43,337 nucleotides of DNA from PCC-9228 sp964477525 (lineage in GTDB: Bacteria > Cyanobacteriota > Cyanobacteriia > Cyanobacteriales > PCC-9228): contig CAYZHY010000017.1 of the NCBI GenBank assembly GCA_964477525.1, positions 1 through 43,337 of the forward strand, given 5' to 3'. The notes under the pieces were generated by a model. The model worked only from the letters and a program-made list of their open reading frames with translations. It searched no databases and was not told where the DNA came from. Made by a program: the position numbers and the translations under genes. This document shows, one piece after another, positions 8,966 to 18,678 of the stretch; the first letter of the stretch is position 1; each line of letters opens with the position of its first letter.

Positions 8966-10171
8966 CTAACTCCCTGCCTTGTTAGCCTTAAGATTGGTTT
9001 TCATGCAGGAAATCACCTTATCAAGCTTTACTGGTTTGCTCATAAAGTCATTAGCACCTACCATACGAGCGCGAACCCGATCCACCATACCGTCTCTGCC
9101 GGTCAGAATGACCACAGGTATGTTTTTGAGAGCTTCCACCCGTCGAATTTGCGAGCAAACTTCATATCCGTTGGCAACTGGCATGACCAAATCCAGGAAA
9201 ATTAAGTCAGGTTTGTTTTCCAACAGGCTAGGCAAAGCTTGTACGGAATCTTGAATCCCCATAAAACGACCCCCTGCTTTGGTAACAATTTGCTCCATCT
9301 GTTTGAGAATATCGGGGGTATCATCAATACAAGCAATCAGCGGTTTGGGTTTGGCTTTTTGGCTGGCTTTGGGTTTAAGGGGAGTCGTAGCACTGGGTAA
9401 ATCGGCTACCTCCGTGACTTTAATAATACCTTTTTGAATCAAGGGCAGCAGAGATTTCCCCAAACGCCACAACTCTTTCTGAGTGGCTACGGCTAAGTCT
9501 CGAAAAGAGCGTTGACCGTCGATTGCTTTCACCAATACTTGATAGGTGGTAGGTGGCGTTGCTTGCTGCAACTTCTCTGCTTGCACGATAACGGGAGCGC
9601 TATCGGGACAAATAGAGTTCAATCCAGCACTCTGCCAAGCTTGTTGCATCTTTTCGCTGGCAGGAAGTACTTGCTTGGGTAAAATCAATCCCGACATCAG
9701 GGTCGCTACTTTATCGAGAGCTCCTTCCGACGAAGGTTTATAGATAACGGCTTGGGAAGCTTCTTGCTGCAAGATATCGAAAAGAACTTCTTGACAGTTG
9801 CGGGCAACTAATAATTTAATTTGTTCTTGACTAATTTTGTTTTGACGGGAAGCAGCTCTAAGAATTTGGTAGCGTGGTAGATCGGAGCTTTCAGCCTCTA
9901 GCTGGGAAAAATCGGAAAGCGCTACTTGGGGACAGGTTTGATGCCAAATACGACGAAAACGGCGATTGGGATGTTGGCCACCTACTGCCCAAACCAAACG
10001 ACCTAGGCAAAATAGAAGGCTCCAGCTTACATTGTTAGAAACGGCATCTAACTTGCCGGTAAACCCGTTACTTGCACATTTTTCTAATTGCCAGGGAAGT
10101 TTTTGGATAGCCTGCTCTTGAGAATTCATGGTTGGTGCCATTTGGTTGCTTGCGAAATTGGTGGTTTGCAT
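8966..10171 (-). CDS. PatA/PixG-type response regulator (PATAN-like + REC)
   Basis: The N-terminal about 270 residues resemble the PATAN region of cyanobacterial PatA/PixG/PilG-class regulators (FTGKLDA near the start, LGRLVWAVGGQHPNRRFRR, TTYQVLVKAIDGQRSFRDLA). A Lys/Pro-rich linker follows. The C-terminal receiver domain has ACIDDTPDI, phospho-acceptor FLDLVMP, VVILTGRDG and the conserved MSKPVKLD lysine. Such proteins act with CheY-like partners in pilus-based phototaxis or in heterocyst patterning. Here no pixH/pixI/pixJ homologues flank it, so it is an orphan whose output partner lies elsewhere. The frame extends upstream to a TTG at 10195, and I prefer the ATG at 10171. Confidence 0.8.
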   Translation of the reverse strand: MQTTNFASNQMAPTMNSQEQAIQKLPWQLEKCASNGFTGKLDAVSNNVSWSLLFCLGRLVWAVGGQHPNRRFRRIWHQTCPQVALSDFSQLEAESSDLPRYQILRAASRQNKISQEQIKLLVARNCQEVLFDILQQEASQAVIYKPSSEGALDKVATLMSGLILPKQVLPASEKMQQAWQSAGLNSICPDSAPVIVQAEKLQQATPPTTYQVLVKAIDGQRSFRDLAVATQKELWRLGKSLLPLIQKGIIKVTEVADLPSATTPLKPKASQKAKPKPLIACIDDTPDILKQMEQIVTKAGGRFMGIQDSVQALPSLLENKPDLIFLDLVMPVANGYEVCSQIRRVEALKNIPVVILTGRDGMVDRVRARMVGANDFMSKPVKLDKVISCMKTNLKANKAGS

Positions 10172-10581
10172 GGCTTCAAGCGGAATAAGGTACAAAAACG
10201 ATGGAAAATGCTAAATGAGGTAAAGATGCGAATCAAAGTTGGTACATTTGACGTGCTTGATTCCCTAGATTTGATGGTACTTTATGGTTGTACGTTGCGC
10301 TTGTAGCAACAGGCCAACCGAGTTGCTTCCAAGATTTTTAACATTTCTTAGCGTGAGTCGATAGAACATGTAATTTCTCTTTAACTTCTACACATCCTAT
10401 TTATACAGTTTTTATATGCTTGGAATTACGCCAACAGGTCAAGTTTTTAAAGTAAGACTACCACGAACCTACGATTCGGTTTAAAAAACGAGTGGGTGGT
10501 AGCAGTGTGTTATTCAGAATAATGGTGAAAGCGCAAACTATTCAACTAGGGAATTTTGCCATCACGATCGCAGTTGGTATG
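10172..10581. other. Intergenic region upstream of the PatA-type gene
   Basis: About 400 bp between two same-strand genes. It is AT-rich, with no gene and no repeated element that I can recognise. It presumably carries the promoter of the PatA-type regulator and the terminator of the EAL gene, but neither has a diagnostic sequence. Confidence 0.35.
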
Positions 10582-11460
10582 CTAAGCCACGAATGTGGCT
10601 GTTTTGTATTGAGACGCAGCTAACTTGATTTTGGGTAGCATGGTTTCTATTGCAAATCTATCTATGGGAGGAGAATACCAATATCCCTGCCAAGATTCGC
10701 ATTCATGCTGGTACACGAACCGTTCTTGTTCGCCAGTTTCTACACCTTCAGCTACCACTTCCAAATTTAAATCGTGTGCTAGTTGAATGATGGCAGCGAC
10801 AATGGTTGCTGTTTTCGAGCGTTCCTTAAGTTGGTTGAGGAAGCCGCGGTCAATCTTCAAGCGATCGAACGGAAACTTCTGCAAGTAAAGCAGCGAAGAA
10901 TAGCCGGTACCAAAGTCATCCAGACAAAGCTGTACGCCTGCCTGTTTTAGTTTTTTCATGGCAGCGATCGCTTCACTCATATTTTTAACGACGGCACTTT
11001 CTGTCAGTTCTATCTCCAAGCTTTGTGGAGGTAACCCAGTTTCAGCCAATATTTTTAGCACTTTACTACTAATTCCTGTACTCGTAAAATGGACTCCGGA
11101 AAGATTAACAGCAACAGAAATGTCGTATCCTTGCTTTTGCCAAATGGCAGCTTGCTTGCAAGCCGTATGTAAAACCCATTCATCAATATTAACAATGAAG
11201 CCACTAGCTTCTGCAAAAGGAATAAACTGGCCAGGAGAAACGATTCCCTTTTGCGGATGTTGCCAGCGTACCAATGCTTCCACGCAAGTTACTCGATTGC
11301 TATTAGTCTCTATTTGCGGCTGGTAATATAGTTGTAGTTCGTTTTGGGCAATGGCTCTACGCAAATCGGTTTCCAAGTCAACTAAATTGAGTGTACCTTT
11401 TGAATTAGAAGGGATGCTGCGATCGACATCACTTTGTCTGCGATCGATACGGTTAGACAT
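10582..11460 (-). CDS. Stand-alone EAL-domain c-di-GMP phosphodiesterase
   Basis: The 292-aa protein is essentially one EAL domain. Metal- and substrate-site motifs are intact: the signature is EALVRWQHP, with NLSG, ELTES, DDFGTGYSSL, KIDRGF, EGVET and QGYW also present. It should hydrolyse c-di-GMP to pGpG. No sensor or GGDEF domain is fused, only about 30 variable N-terminal residues. The motif before QGYW reads HECESWQGYW rather than the usual GCD.xQGY. The ATG at 11460 has a good CAGGAG ribosome site about 10 nt upstream. The gene could be controlled through expression or partner binding, as in other single-domain EAL proteins. Confidence 0.85.
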   Translation of the reverse strand: MSNRIDRRQSDVDRSIPSNSKGTLNLVDLETDLRRAIAQNELQLYYQPQIETNSNRVTCVEALVRWQHPQKGIVSPGQFIPFAEASGFIVNIDEWVLHTACKQAAIWQKQGYDISVAVNLSGVHFTSTGISSKVLKILAETGLPPQSLEIELTESAVVKNMSEAIAAMKKLKQAGVQLCLDDFGTGYSSLLYLQKFPFDRLKIDRGFLNQLKERSKTATIVAAIIQLAHDLNLEVVAEGVETGEQERFVYQHECESWQGYWYSPPIDRFAIETMLPKIKLAASQYKTATFVA

Positions 11461-11563
11461 AACTGGTGGACTCCTGAAAACTTAGTCTGCTTTTGCTAGT
11501 GAATTGCAATTACTTTGCTATCCAATCCTTTTGTTTGAATAGATTCTGTAACAGTGAATACCG

Positions 11564-12134
11564 ATCGGCTGTAGAAACTTGCCACCGAGCCAGAGATGCT
11601 GGCAGAACCTTCTCCTAAATGCTACAGGGACATCATATAGTGGGAAACTATTTTGCAGCATTTGCAAATAGAGACCATCAAGCAACATCCTTTCCAGGTA
11701 TTCGAACGGGTAGGCCTTTCCTACTACTTAATATAGCTTAATCCATCTTAACAATACGGACATCCTTTGACAAGTACTTAGCAAATCGGTTGTAGGTAGA
11801 AACTTGCCACCGAGCCAGAGATACTGGCAGAATCCTCTTCTAAATGCTACAGGGACATCATACCATTTCTAGAAACCACAATCGTCTTGCATTTCTCCAA
11901 TGACTCGGTAAGGGCGCAACGCGTGATTCCCCTACAAAAGCGCCCGATTGTCTCTTGCAGGAGTTTAAAGAAATGGTAAAATGTAGTGGGAAAATTCTTT
12001 GCAGGATTTGCAAAGAGAGACCACCAAACAACATCCTTTCCAAGGAATCAAACGGGTAGGCCTTTCCTACTGCTTAATCTATTTTAATCTATCTTAACAA
12101 TATGGACATCCTTTGACAAGTTCCTAGCAAATAC
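11564..12134. repeat. Imperfect tandem duplication (copy 2 interrupted)
   Basis: Copy 1 is about 11564-11784 and copy 2 about 11785-12134. Shared landmarks in order are AAACTTGCCACCGAGCCAGA, AAATGCTACAGGGACATCA, GTGGGAAA, GCAAA.AGAGACCA.CAA, AACATCCTTTCCA, ACGGGTAGGCCTTTCCTACT and GACATCCTTTGACAAGT. The copies differ by scattered substitutions. Copy 2 also holds an extra 118-bp element at 11861-11978, which splits it just after GGGACATCA. Neither copy codes for anything recognisable. The duplication is old enough to have diverged and predates the insertion. Confidence 0.8.
11861..11978. mobile_element. MITE-like element, copy 2 (inside the duplication)
   Basis: This 118-bp element has perfect 10-bp inverted termini, TACCATTTCT and AGAAATGGTA. 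Read on the minus strand, its interior follows that of the element at 3622-3745 (TACCATTTC, CTGCAA, a GGGCG/AGGGG motif, CGCGTTGCGCCC, ACC, AGAAATGGTA). The uninterrupted first copy of the surrounding duplication shows the pre-insertion sequence CATCATATAGTGGG. This makes insertion at a TA-containing target plausible. Confidence 0.7.
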
Positions 12135-12544
12135 GGTTTTTTCATTGTTTCCTATATATGTACGGACAGTAGCGACTTTTTTCTAAAATCAACCAATAGG
12201 TTTTGGGATATAGTACTTATACATAACACTTAGAATTCACGTACGTACTGCTTCCACCATCAGGAAAAGCTATCTATAGTGATATTATTCTTTATCTATA
12301 CAGTAGCTACGAAAGATAAAGACATGTAAATATTGACTTGTAGTCCCAGAAAAAAGCGATCGCATCAAGATGGATTTCTTCATAAAACGCTTTTTGAAGT
12401 CCGAAGTCTGCCCCCAATCATATTATTTTTTTGTAAGGGCGATCGCGCGTTGCAACCCTAGAAACGGTATTATAACAAAAGCGATCGCTTTGCGAAAGAC
12501 TACTCAGAAAAAATCACCTATCTCGATACAAAACCGTTTCGTTT

Positions 12545-13471
12545 TCAATCATGGCGACTGCCATCTGGCATAATAGCTCCCTGTAACCTTGCTCCTTCTA
12601 GCGAAGACTTCCATAAATTCGCTTTGTGAAGATTGGCTCCCTCTAAAAAAGCACCATCCAAATTAGCTTCCCGCAAGTTAGCCATGCTCAAATCGGCATG
12701 TTGTAAATTAGCTTTAGAGAGATTAGCCTTGCTGAGAGCCGCTTCTCGTAAATCGGCTTCGCGAATATCGGCTTCGGATAAATTAGCTGTATAAAAATTA
12801 GCCCCAATCAAATTAGCACCGATAATTTTAGCCTCCCGCAAATCGGCACCCATTACATTAGCCATGCATAAATTGGCTAAACTCAAATTGGCTTGCGTTA
12901 GCTTAGCTCCCGTAAGCGTAGCACCAACCAAGTTGGTCAGCGAAAAAATAGCACAGCTAAGGTTGCCATTGCGCAAATCCGCACCTTTGAGATTGGCCAT
13001 ACTAAAATCCACTTCCCGCAAATCCGTGCGAATTAACTCGGTATCCACCAAGATAGCCTCCCGTAAATTGGCTGTATATAAAACCGCTTCTGTTAAATCG
13101 GCGCGGGATAAATTGGCATGGTTGAGATTGGCGAGAGATAAATCCACAGCTTCGAGGCTGGCTTCGCTCAAATCGGCACCTGTTAGATTGGCTTCTCGAA
13201 GATTGGCGCGGCGCAGGTCGGTCGTATATAGGAGTGCTTCGGTTAGATCTGCTCCCACCAAATTGGCGGCTTCTAAACTTGCCAAACACAAATCTGCCTG
13301 GCGCAAATCTACTCGAGAAAGGTTGCTTTGACTCAAGTCGCATTCGCGCAGGTTTCGCCGTCGTAGGGATGCACCGCTCAGATCTGGGAGATTTTGAGGA
13401 TGGTCTTCCCGCCATCGATTCCAGGCTTTGAGCTCACGCTGTAGTAGCGTAAGATGTTTCTGATTTGCCAT
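12545..13471 (-). CDS. Pentapeptide-repeat protein
   Basis: After about 45 N-terminal residues (HLTLLQRELKAWNRWREDHP, a short helical region also seen in other cyanobacterial family members), nearly the whole 308-aa protein is made of A(D/N)Lxx repeats such as ADLTEALLYT, ANLREANLTG and ADLSEASLEA. That is about 50 pentapeptides, which fold as a right-handed quadrilateral beta-helix. There is no membrane segment and no catalytic domain, so it is probably a soluble scaffold or interaction protein. HetL and RfrA show that cyanobacterial members can be regulatory, but no specific role can be read here. The repetitive codons create long open frames on the opposite strand that are artefacts. The ATG at 13471 is used. 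Confidence 0.9.
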   Translation of the reverse strand: MANQKHLTLLQRELKAWNRWREDHPQNLPDLSGASLRRRNLRECDLSQSNLSRVDLRQADLCLASLEAANLVGADLTEALLYTTDLRRANLREANLTGADLSEASLEAVDLSLANLNHANLSRADLTEAVLYTANLREAILVDTELIRTDLREVDFSMANLKGADLRNGNLSCAIFSLTNLVGATLTGAKLTQANLSLANLCMANVMGADLREAKIIGANLIGANFYTANLSEADIREADLREAALSKANLSKANLQHADLSMANLREANLDGAFLEGANLHKANLWKSSLEGARLQGAIMPDGSRHD

Positions 13472-13721
13472 GGAGTTTGTAGGTTTTCATTAAAAGTGCA
13501 GCCTCAGAAGCACCAAAATCCCAAATTTCCAGAAACAACAACTGTATTTGCAGGCAGATTTTGTTGTTTATTGTAAACAATTTAAGAAAATTTCCGGATA
13601 TTTTTGGATACTGGGTTTGGCTAGCATGCGGACTTCTCAAGGCACTCGTAACGAGCATACCAGTTGTTCGAAATGCTAAACATAGATACGTTGAGCAATA
13701 CCGACAAATACATTGAAGAAA

Positions 13722-14402
13722 ATGACCAACAGACCTTATACCACAGTCGTACTCGCTATGAGTGCCGATGGCAAGATTGCCGACTACCAGCGTACGCATC
13801 CCGGCTTTGGTTCGGCAGCGGATTTGCAACATTTAGAAACCCAAGTAGCAGCTGTTGACGGCGTGTTAATGGGTGCCAGTACCCTACGTGCCGGCGGTAC
13901 GGCGATGCGAATCCAAGATACCGCGTTAATGCAACAGCGACAAGCCCAAGGCCAACCCGAACAACCGGTGCAAATTTTGGCTTCGGCTTCTGCTGCCATC
14001 GATCCGGCGCTGCCATTTTTTCGCCAGCCAATTCCCCGTTGGTTGCTAACTACATCTGGAGGCGCTACCTTATGGGAAGGTCGAAGCGAATTTGAGCATA
14101 TCTTGGTCAGCAGCACAGAAGATAGCAAAACGAATTGGAACGAGGCTCTTGCAAACATAGCGGATTTAGGCATCGAACGCCTAGCAGTTTTGGGAGGGGG
14201 AGAATTGGTGGCTTCGTTGTTCGCTGTCGATGGCATTGACGAACTTTGGTTGACGGTTTGTCCGGTGATTTTGGGTGGCACTCAATCGCCAACGCCCGTT
14301 GATGGTATGGGATTTGCAGCGGATGTGGCACCGCGCTTGCAGTTGTTGGAAGCCCAACCCCACCAGCAAGAGGTATTTTTACACTATCGGGTGGTTCGTT
14401 AA
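13722..14402 (+). CDS. RibD C-terminal/dihydrofolate-reductase-fold protein
   Basis: The 226-aa protein opens with RPYTTVVLAMSADGKIAD, the first strand and substrate loop of the RibD reductase domain (COG1985). It continues with GVLMGASTLRAGG, the NADPH-binding TTSGGA and VLGGGELVASLF segments, and GIDELWLTVCPVILGG near the end. It lacks the N-terminal deaminase domain of full RibD, so it is a single-domain pyrimidine-reductase homologue. The role in riboflavin synthesis is likely but not certain, since stand-alone paralogues are common. I chose the ATG at 13722. A TTG three codons earlier (13713) is the alternative. Confidence 0.8.
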   Translation: MTNRPYTTVVLAMSADGKIADYQRTHPGFGSAADLQHLETQVAAVDGVLMGASTLRAGGTAMRIQDTALMQQRQAQGQPEQPVQILASASAAIDPALPFFRQPIPRWLLTTSGGATLWEGRSEFEHILVSSTEDSKTNWNEALANIADLGIERLAVLGGGELVASLFAVDGIDELWLTVCPVILGGTQSPTPVDGMGFAADVAPRLQLLEAQPHQQEVFLHYRVVR

Positions 14403-14483
14403 TCGCCGCGATCGCCAACAAGCTTTTACATTGTAAAAAGAAAACCTAGAACCGGCCATCTGGACATTTTATTTGTAGAAGCC

Positions 14484-15683
14484 ATGCTAAAACAGCGAAC
14501 TTCGAACCAGTCGAACTACTCCGTTCGTTGGACCAATCGCATCGACGACGTTTCCGAAGCTGAGTGGAACGAACTGGCTTTGCCATTGGAAACGCCGTTT
14601 TTGGAATGGGAATGGTTGCACGATATTGAAGCGTCTGGCAGTACTACCGCCAATACGGGGTGGTTACCCAACCATTTGTTGGTACGTCGCCACGAAAAAT
14701 TGGTGGCAGCAGCGCCTTTGTATTTAAAAGGTCACAGCTACGGTGAATTTGTCTTCGACCACCAGTTTGCCGATTTGGCGTATCGCTTGGGGATTGAATA
14801 CTATCCCAAATTGTTGGGAATGAGTCCGTTTACTCCCGCTACGGGATATCGTTTTTTAATTGCGCCGGAAGAGGATGAGGAAGAACTGACAGGGTTGATG
14901 GTCAACGAAATCGATAAATTTTGCGATCGCAACAATATTAGCGGCTGTCACTTTCTCTACGTAGACCCCAACTGGCGACCGATTTTAGAACGCCAAGGGT
15001 TTATCAGTTGGATGCACCACAGCTACGTTTGGCAAAATCACGGATTTCAGACGTTTGACGATTATTTGAAAGCTTTTAATGCCAACCAACGCCGCAATAT
15101 CAAACGGGAACGCAAGGCAGTGACGAAGGCGGGAATTCGCATGGAAACTTACAATGGCGATGAGATTCCCCATACTATGTTTGGACGTATGTATCGATTT
15201 TATAGCGACCACTGCGATCGCTTTGGCTTTTTTGGCAGCAAATATTTAACCCGTTCCTTTTTTGAAAACCTCTACCACAACTACCGCCATCGGGTTTTGT
15301 TCGTTGCCGCTTACGACGAAAACGACCCCCGCGACCCCATAGCCATGTCGTTTTGCGTTGCCAAAGGTAATAACTTATACGGACGCTACTGGGGAAGCGA
15401 TCGCGATATCGATTCTTTGCACTTTGAAGCTTGCTACTACATGCCAATTCAATGGGGTATCGAACACAATATCCAAAGCTTCGACCCTGGCGCTGGCGGT
15501 CGCCATAAAAAACGACGGGGATTCCCCGCTCAAGCCAACCACAGCCTGCACCGTTTTTACAACCAGCGTTTGACCAAAATTCTCCATCCCTACATCCAAG
15601 AATACAACGAAATGGAACGCCGGGAAATCGATCTGATTAACGAAGAACTACCGTTTAAAAAGACGGAAGGAAATGGTTCTTAG
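14484..15683 (+). CDS. COG3146/DUF482 GNAT-like acyltransferase
   Basis: The 399-aa protein matches the pattern of the COG3146 family, often annotated as a 'peptidogalycan biosynthesis' protein. It has LETPFLEWEWLHDIEASG near the N-terminus, HLLVRRHEKLVAAAPLYLK, and the central FNANQRRNIKRERKAV segment. The C-terminal half has YGRYWGSDRDIDSLHFEACYY and SFDPGAGGRHKKRRGF. The fold is FemAB/GNAT-like, which suggests transfer of an acyl or aminoacyl group, but the substrate is unproven. It lies 81 bp downstream of the RibD-C gene on the same strand, so the two may be co-transcribed. A strong hairpin follows directly. Confidence 0.8.
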   Translation: MLKQRTSNQSNYSVRWTNRIDDVSEAEWNELALPLETPFLEWEWLHDIEASGSTTANTGWLPNHLLVRRHEKLVAAAPLYLKGHSYGEFVFDHQFADLAYRLGIEYYPKLLGMSPFTPATGYRFLIAPEEDEEELTGLMVNEIDKFCDRNNISGCHFLYVDPNWRPILERQGFISWMHHSYVWQNHGFQTFDDYLKAFNANQRRNIKRERKAVTKAGIRMETYNGDEIPHTMFGRMYRFYSDHCDRFGFFGSKYLTRSFFENLYHNYRHRVLFVAAYDENDPRDPIAMSFCVAKGNNLYGRYWGSDRDIDSLHFEACYYMPIQWGIEHNIQSFDPGAGGRHKKRRGFPAQANHSLHRFYNQRLTKILHPYIQEYNEMERREIDLINEELPFKKTEGNGS

Positions 15684-15702
15684 CGCTGTTTTTAAGATTC
15701 TT

Positions 15703-15727
15703 GTAGGGTGGGCAGGACCCACCCTAC
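15703..15727. terminator. Bidirectional hairpin between convergent genes
   Basis: A perfect 10-bp stem GTAGGGTGGG / CCCACCCTAC with a 5-nt loop sits between the acyltransferase stop and the clpB stop. A short T run follows on the plus side. It can serve both genes. The GTAGGGTGGG half is a motif widely repeated in cyanobacterial intergenic hairpins. Confidence 0.7.
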
Positions 15728-15740
15728 CGTTTTCGATCGC

Positions 15741-18362
15741 TTATGCGGTGACCATATCAGGAGATAACCGCTTCAAGGTGAGGCGTTCTTCTTCCACATC
15801 CACGAAGATGGTATCTCCTTCGCTGAATTCGTTGCGCAGGAGTGCCTTGGCGATCGCAGTTTCCAGATAGCGACCGATGGCCCGGCGCAAGGGCCTGGCA
15901 CCGTAGACTGGGTCGTATCCCACTTCCGCCAACAAATCCAAGGCCTCGTCGGACATTTTCAAAGACATCTTGCGTTCTTTGAGGCGTTCTTCCAACTCTT
16001 GTAGCTGGATTTTGACCACTTCTCGCAGTTGGTCGGTGCGGAGGCTGCGGAAGATAATAGTTTCGTCAATGCGGTTGAGAAATTCCGGACGGAAGTGCGA
16101 TCGCATGGCTTCCATAACCCGATCGCGCATTTGTTCGTACTGGGTATCGTCAGCCGCCAGATCCAGAATGTACTGGGAACCAATGTTACTGGTCATGATA
16201 ATGATGGTGTTGCGGAAATCCACCGTATGACCGTGACCATCGGTGAGGCGACCGTCGTCCAACAGTTGCAACATCAAGTTGAACACATCAGGATGGGCTT
16301 TTTCCACCTCGTCGAACAAGATGACCGAGTAAGGACGGCGGCGCACCACTTCCGTCAGCTGACCGCCTTCATCGTAGCCGACATATCCCGGTGGCGCACC
16401 TACCAAGCGGGAGACGGAGTGTTTTTCCATATACTCGGACATGTCGATGCGAACCAAGGCGGATTCGGTATCGAACAGATTGGCAGCCAGTGCCTTGGCC
16501 AGTTCGGTTTTCCCGACTCCCGTCGGTCCGAGGAAAAAGAAACTAGCAATGGGTCGGTTGGGGTCGGATAGACCGGCGCGGGAACGTTGAATGGCTTCGG
16601 CCACCGCTTGTACGGCTTCTTCCTGACCGACAATGCGTTCGTGTAACTGTGCTTCCAGATACAGCAGTTTTTCGCGTTCGGATTCCACCAGCTTGCTGAG
16701 GGGAATCCCGGTCCATTTAGCGATAACTTCGGCAATGTCGGTATCGGTTACTTCTTCCCGCAGTAGGTTGCTACCGCTTTGTTGGCTTTCGGTAATTTGA
16801 TTTTCTGCTTCTTGCAGTTGCTGTTGCAGTTCGGTAAGTTTGCCATACCGAAGTTCGGCGGCGCGGTTGAGGTCGTAGTTGCGTTCGGCTTCTTGAATTT
16901 CAATGTTTACGCGGTCGATTTCTTCTTTAACCGACTGCAAGCGATCGATAATTTCTTTTTCTGACTGCCACTGCGCGTTGAGTTGCGATTGCGACTCTTT
17001 TAAGTTGGCTAGTTCTTTGTCGAGGCTTTCCAAACGTTCCTGAGAAGCGCTATCGGCTTCTTTTTGCAAGGAAAGCCGTTCCATTTCTAGCTGTAAAATC
17101 TTGCGATCGATTTCGTCGATTTCCTCGGGTTTGGAGGTGATTTCCATTTTGAGCTTGGCAGCGGCTTCGTCTACCAAGTCAATGGCTTTGTCGGGGAGGT
17201 AGCGATCGCTGAGATAGCGGTTGGATAGGGAAGCGGCAGCTACCAAGGCACCATCGGCGATTTTGACCCCGTGGTGGACTTCGTAGCGCTCTTTAAGACC
17301 CCGCAGAATGGAAATGGTATCTATTAAGCTGGGTTCGCCGACGTATACGGGTTGGAAACGGCGTTCCAAGGCCGCATCTTTCTCAATGTGTTTGCGGTAT
17401 TCGTCCAGAGTGGTGGCACCGATGCAACGCAGTTCCCCACGTGCTAGCATGGGCTTGAGCAAGTTGCCGGCATCCATGGACCCTTGGGTGGCACCAGCAC
17501 CCACTACGGTATGGATTTCGTCAATGAACATGACGATTTGACCTTCGGAGTCGGTGACCTCTTTAAGAACGGCTTTCAAGCGTTCTTCAAATTCACCGCG
17601 ATACTTCGCACCCGCCACCAACGCACCCATATCTAGGGTAATCAAGCGTCGGTCTTGCAGGGATTCCGGTACGTCGCGGCTGACAATACGTTGGGCCAAT
17701 CCTTCCACAATAGCGGTTTTGCCGACACCGGGTTCGCCAATTAATACGGGATTGTTTTTGGTACGCCGCGAGAGGATTTGTACGGTACGCCGAATTTCAT
17801 CGTCGCGACCGATGACTGGGTCAAGTTTGCCCTGACGTGCTAGCTTGGTTAAATCGCGGCCGTATTTTTCCAGAGCTTCGTATTTGTCTTCGGGGTTTTG
17901 ATCGGTTACTTTCTGGTTGCCACGCACTTGTTGAATAATCTCCTTCAGTTTGGCTTCGCTCAGACCAAATTCTTGGTACAGGTTTTTTCCAAATCGATCG
18001 TCTGTAGCAAATGCTAGTAGAATGTGTTCTACTGAGATATAATCGTCGCCGTAGGATTGGCGATGTTCGTCGGCTTTATCTAGCAAGCTATCCAAACTAC
18101 GTCCTAGATAAATGGAGGAAGAACTATTTCCCGAAACTTTCGGTTGTTTGGAAATGAATTCTTCCGTGCGATCGCGAATCTTTTGGACGTTAACTTCAGC
18201 GCGATTGAAAACACTACTAGCCAATCCCTCTTGTTCTAGGAGGGATTTCATTAAATGTTCGCTTTCGATTTGTTGTTGCTGGTTTTGACGCGCGATGTCT
18301 GGTGTTGTTGAAAGTGCCTCCCAGGCTTTTTCTGTAAATTGATTGGGATTGGTGGGTTGCAT
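15741..18362 (-). CDS. clpB: ClpB, AAA+ disaggregase chaperone
   Basis: This is an ATP-driven hexameric disaggregase acting with DnaK/DnaJ/GrpE on heat-damaged proteins in the cytosol. The 873-aa chain shows the double-Clp N domain (FTEKAWEALSTTPDIA), a first AAA domain with GEPGVGKTAIVEGLAQR and FIDEIHTVVGAG, and a coiled-coil M domain of about 120 residues rich in E/Q/L. The second AAA domain has FLGPTGVGKTELAKALA, LFDEVEKAHPDVFN and the sensor-2 GARPLRRAIGRYLE. It lacks the IGF/L loop expected of ClpP-binding Clp ATPases. The start at 18362 (MQPTNPNQ) follows a good GGAGGG site, and an ATG eight codons earlier (18386) has none. An AT-rich inverted repeat lies upstream (18408-18430). I see no convincing CIRCE operator. 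Confidence 0.96.
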   Translation of the reverse strand: MQPTNPNQFTEKAWEALSTTPDIARQNQQQQIESEHLMKSLLEQEGLASSVFNRAEVNVQKIRDRTEEFISKQPKVSGNSSSSIYLGRSLDSLLDKADEHRQSYGDDYISVEHILLAFATDDRFGKNLYQEFGLSEAKLKEIIQQVRGNQKVTDQNPEDKYEALEKYGRDLTKLARQGKLDPVIGRDDEIRRTVQILSRRTKNNPVLIGEPGVGKTAIVEGLAQRIVSRDVPESLQDRRLITLDMGALVAGAKYRGEFEERLKAVLKEVTDSEGQIVMFIDEIHTVVGAGATQGSMDAGNLLKPMLARGELRCIGATTLDEYRKHIEKDAALERRFQPVYVGEPSLIDTISILRGLKERYEVHHGVKIADGALVAAASLSNRYLSDRYLPDKAIDLVDEAAAKLKMEITSKPEEIDEIDRKILQLEMERLSLQKEADSASQERLESLDKELANLKESQSQLNAQWQSEKEIIDRLQSVKEEIDRVNIEIQEAERNYDLNRAAELRYGKLTELQQQLQEAENQITESQQSGSNLLREEVTDTDIAEVIAKWTGIPLSKLVESEREKLLYLEAQLHERIVGQEEAVQAVAEAIQRSRAGLSDPNRPIASFFFLGPTGVGKTELAKALAANLFDTESALVRIDMSEYMEKHSVSRLVGAPPGYVGYDEGGQLTEVVRRRPYSVILFDEVEKAHPDVFNLMLQLLDDGRLTDGHGHTVDFRNTIIIMTSNIGSQYILDLAADDTQYEQMRDRVMEAMRSHFRPEFLNRIDETIIFRSLRTDQLREVVKIQLQELEERLKERKMSLKMSDEALDLLAEVGYDPVYGARPLRRAIGRYLETAIAKALLRNEFSEGDTIFVDVEEERLTLKRLSPDMVTA

Positions 18363-18678
18363 AGAATTTCCCTCCTTCTCTGGCACGTATCTCCAAATTT
18401 GTAAGTAAAATTAGAAATTGTTTTTCTAATTTTTTTTCTGCGACCGTGCCTAAGAACTTCTCATATCTTGGGAGAAGCTTGTATTATCTTGTAGTTTTTA
18501 TTGTAGAATTTTTTGATGGGGTTTTTCTTATGGCAACCCTCACTCGTCAGGTCTGGTTTCCCGACTTGGGGAGGTAGGGAGACTTTTCCACACCAAGCCA
18601 ACCGTAAAAGAGTTGGTTTCCAGCGATCGCTACCAACCCCTCTCCCTTTCACGCCACTAAGTAGCAACAATGGTGGGG

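Larger units (their letters stand above)
11461..12544. other. Long non-coding region between EAL and pentapeptide genes
   Basis: About 1.1 kb. It contains the tandem duplication and MITE listed separately. A 9-bp stem hairpin lies at 12289-12322 (TCTTTATCT / AGATAAAGA). Near 12430-12490 there is a stretch with HIP1 sites and GGGCGATCGCGCGTTGCAACCC, reminiscent of the MITE interior. An open frame at 12370-12573 shows no gene-like features. Confidence 0.45.

Noticed and set aside
12370..12573. A 67-codon plus-strand frame before the pentapeptide gene.
   Set aside because: It crosses HIP1-rich non-coding sequence and overlaps the end of the pentapeptide gene. No gene-like features.
12864..13415. 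Long frames on both strands within the pentapeptide gene.
   Set aside because: They arise from the 15-base periodicity of the repeats, giving Lys/Ser/Arg-rich translations.
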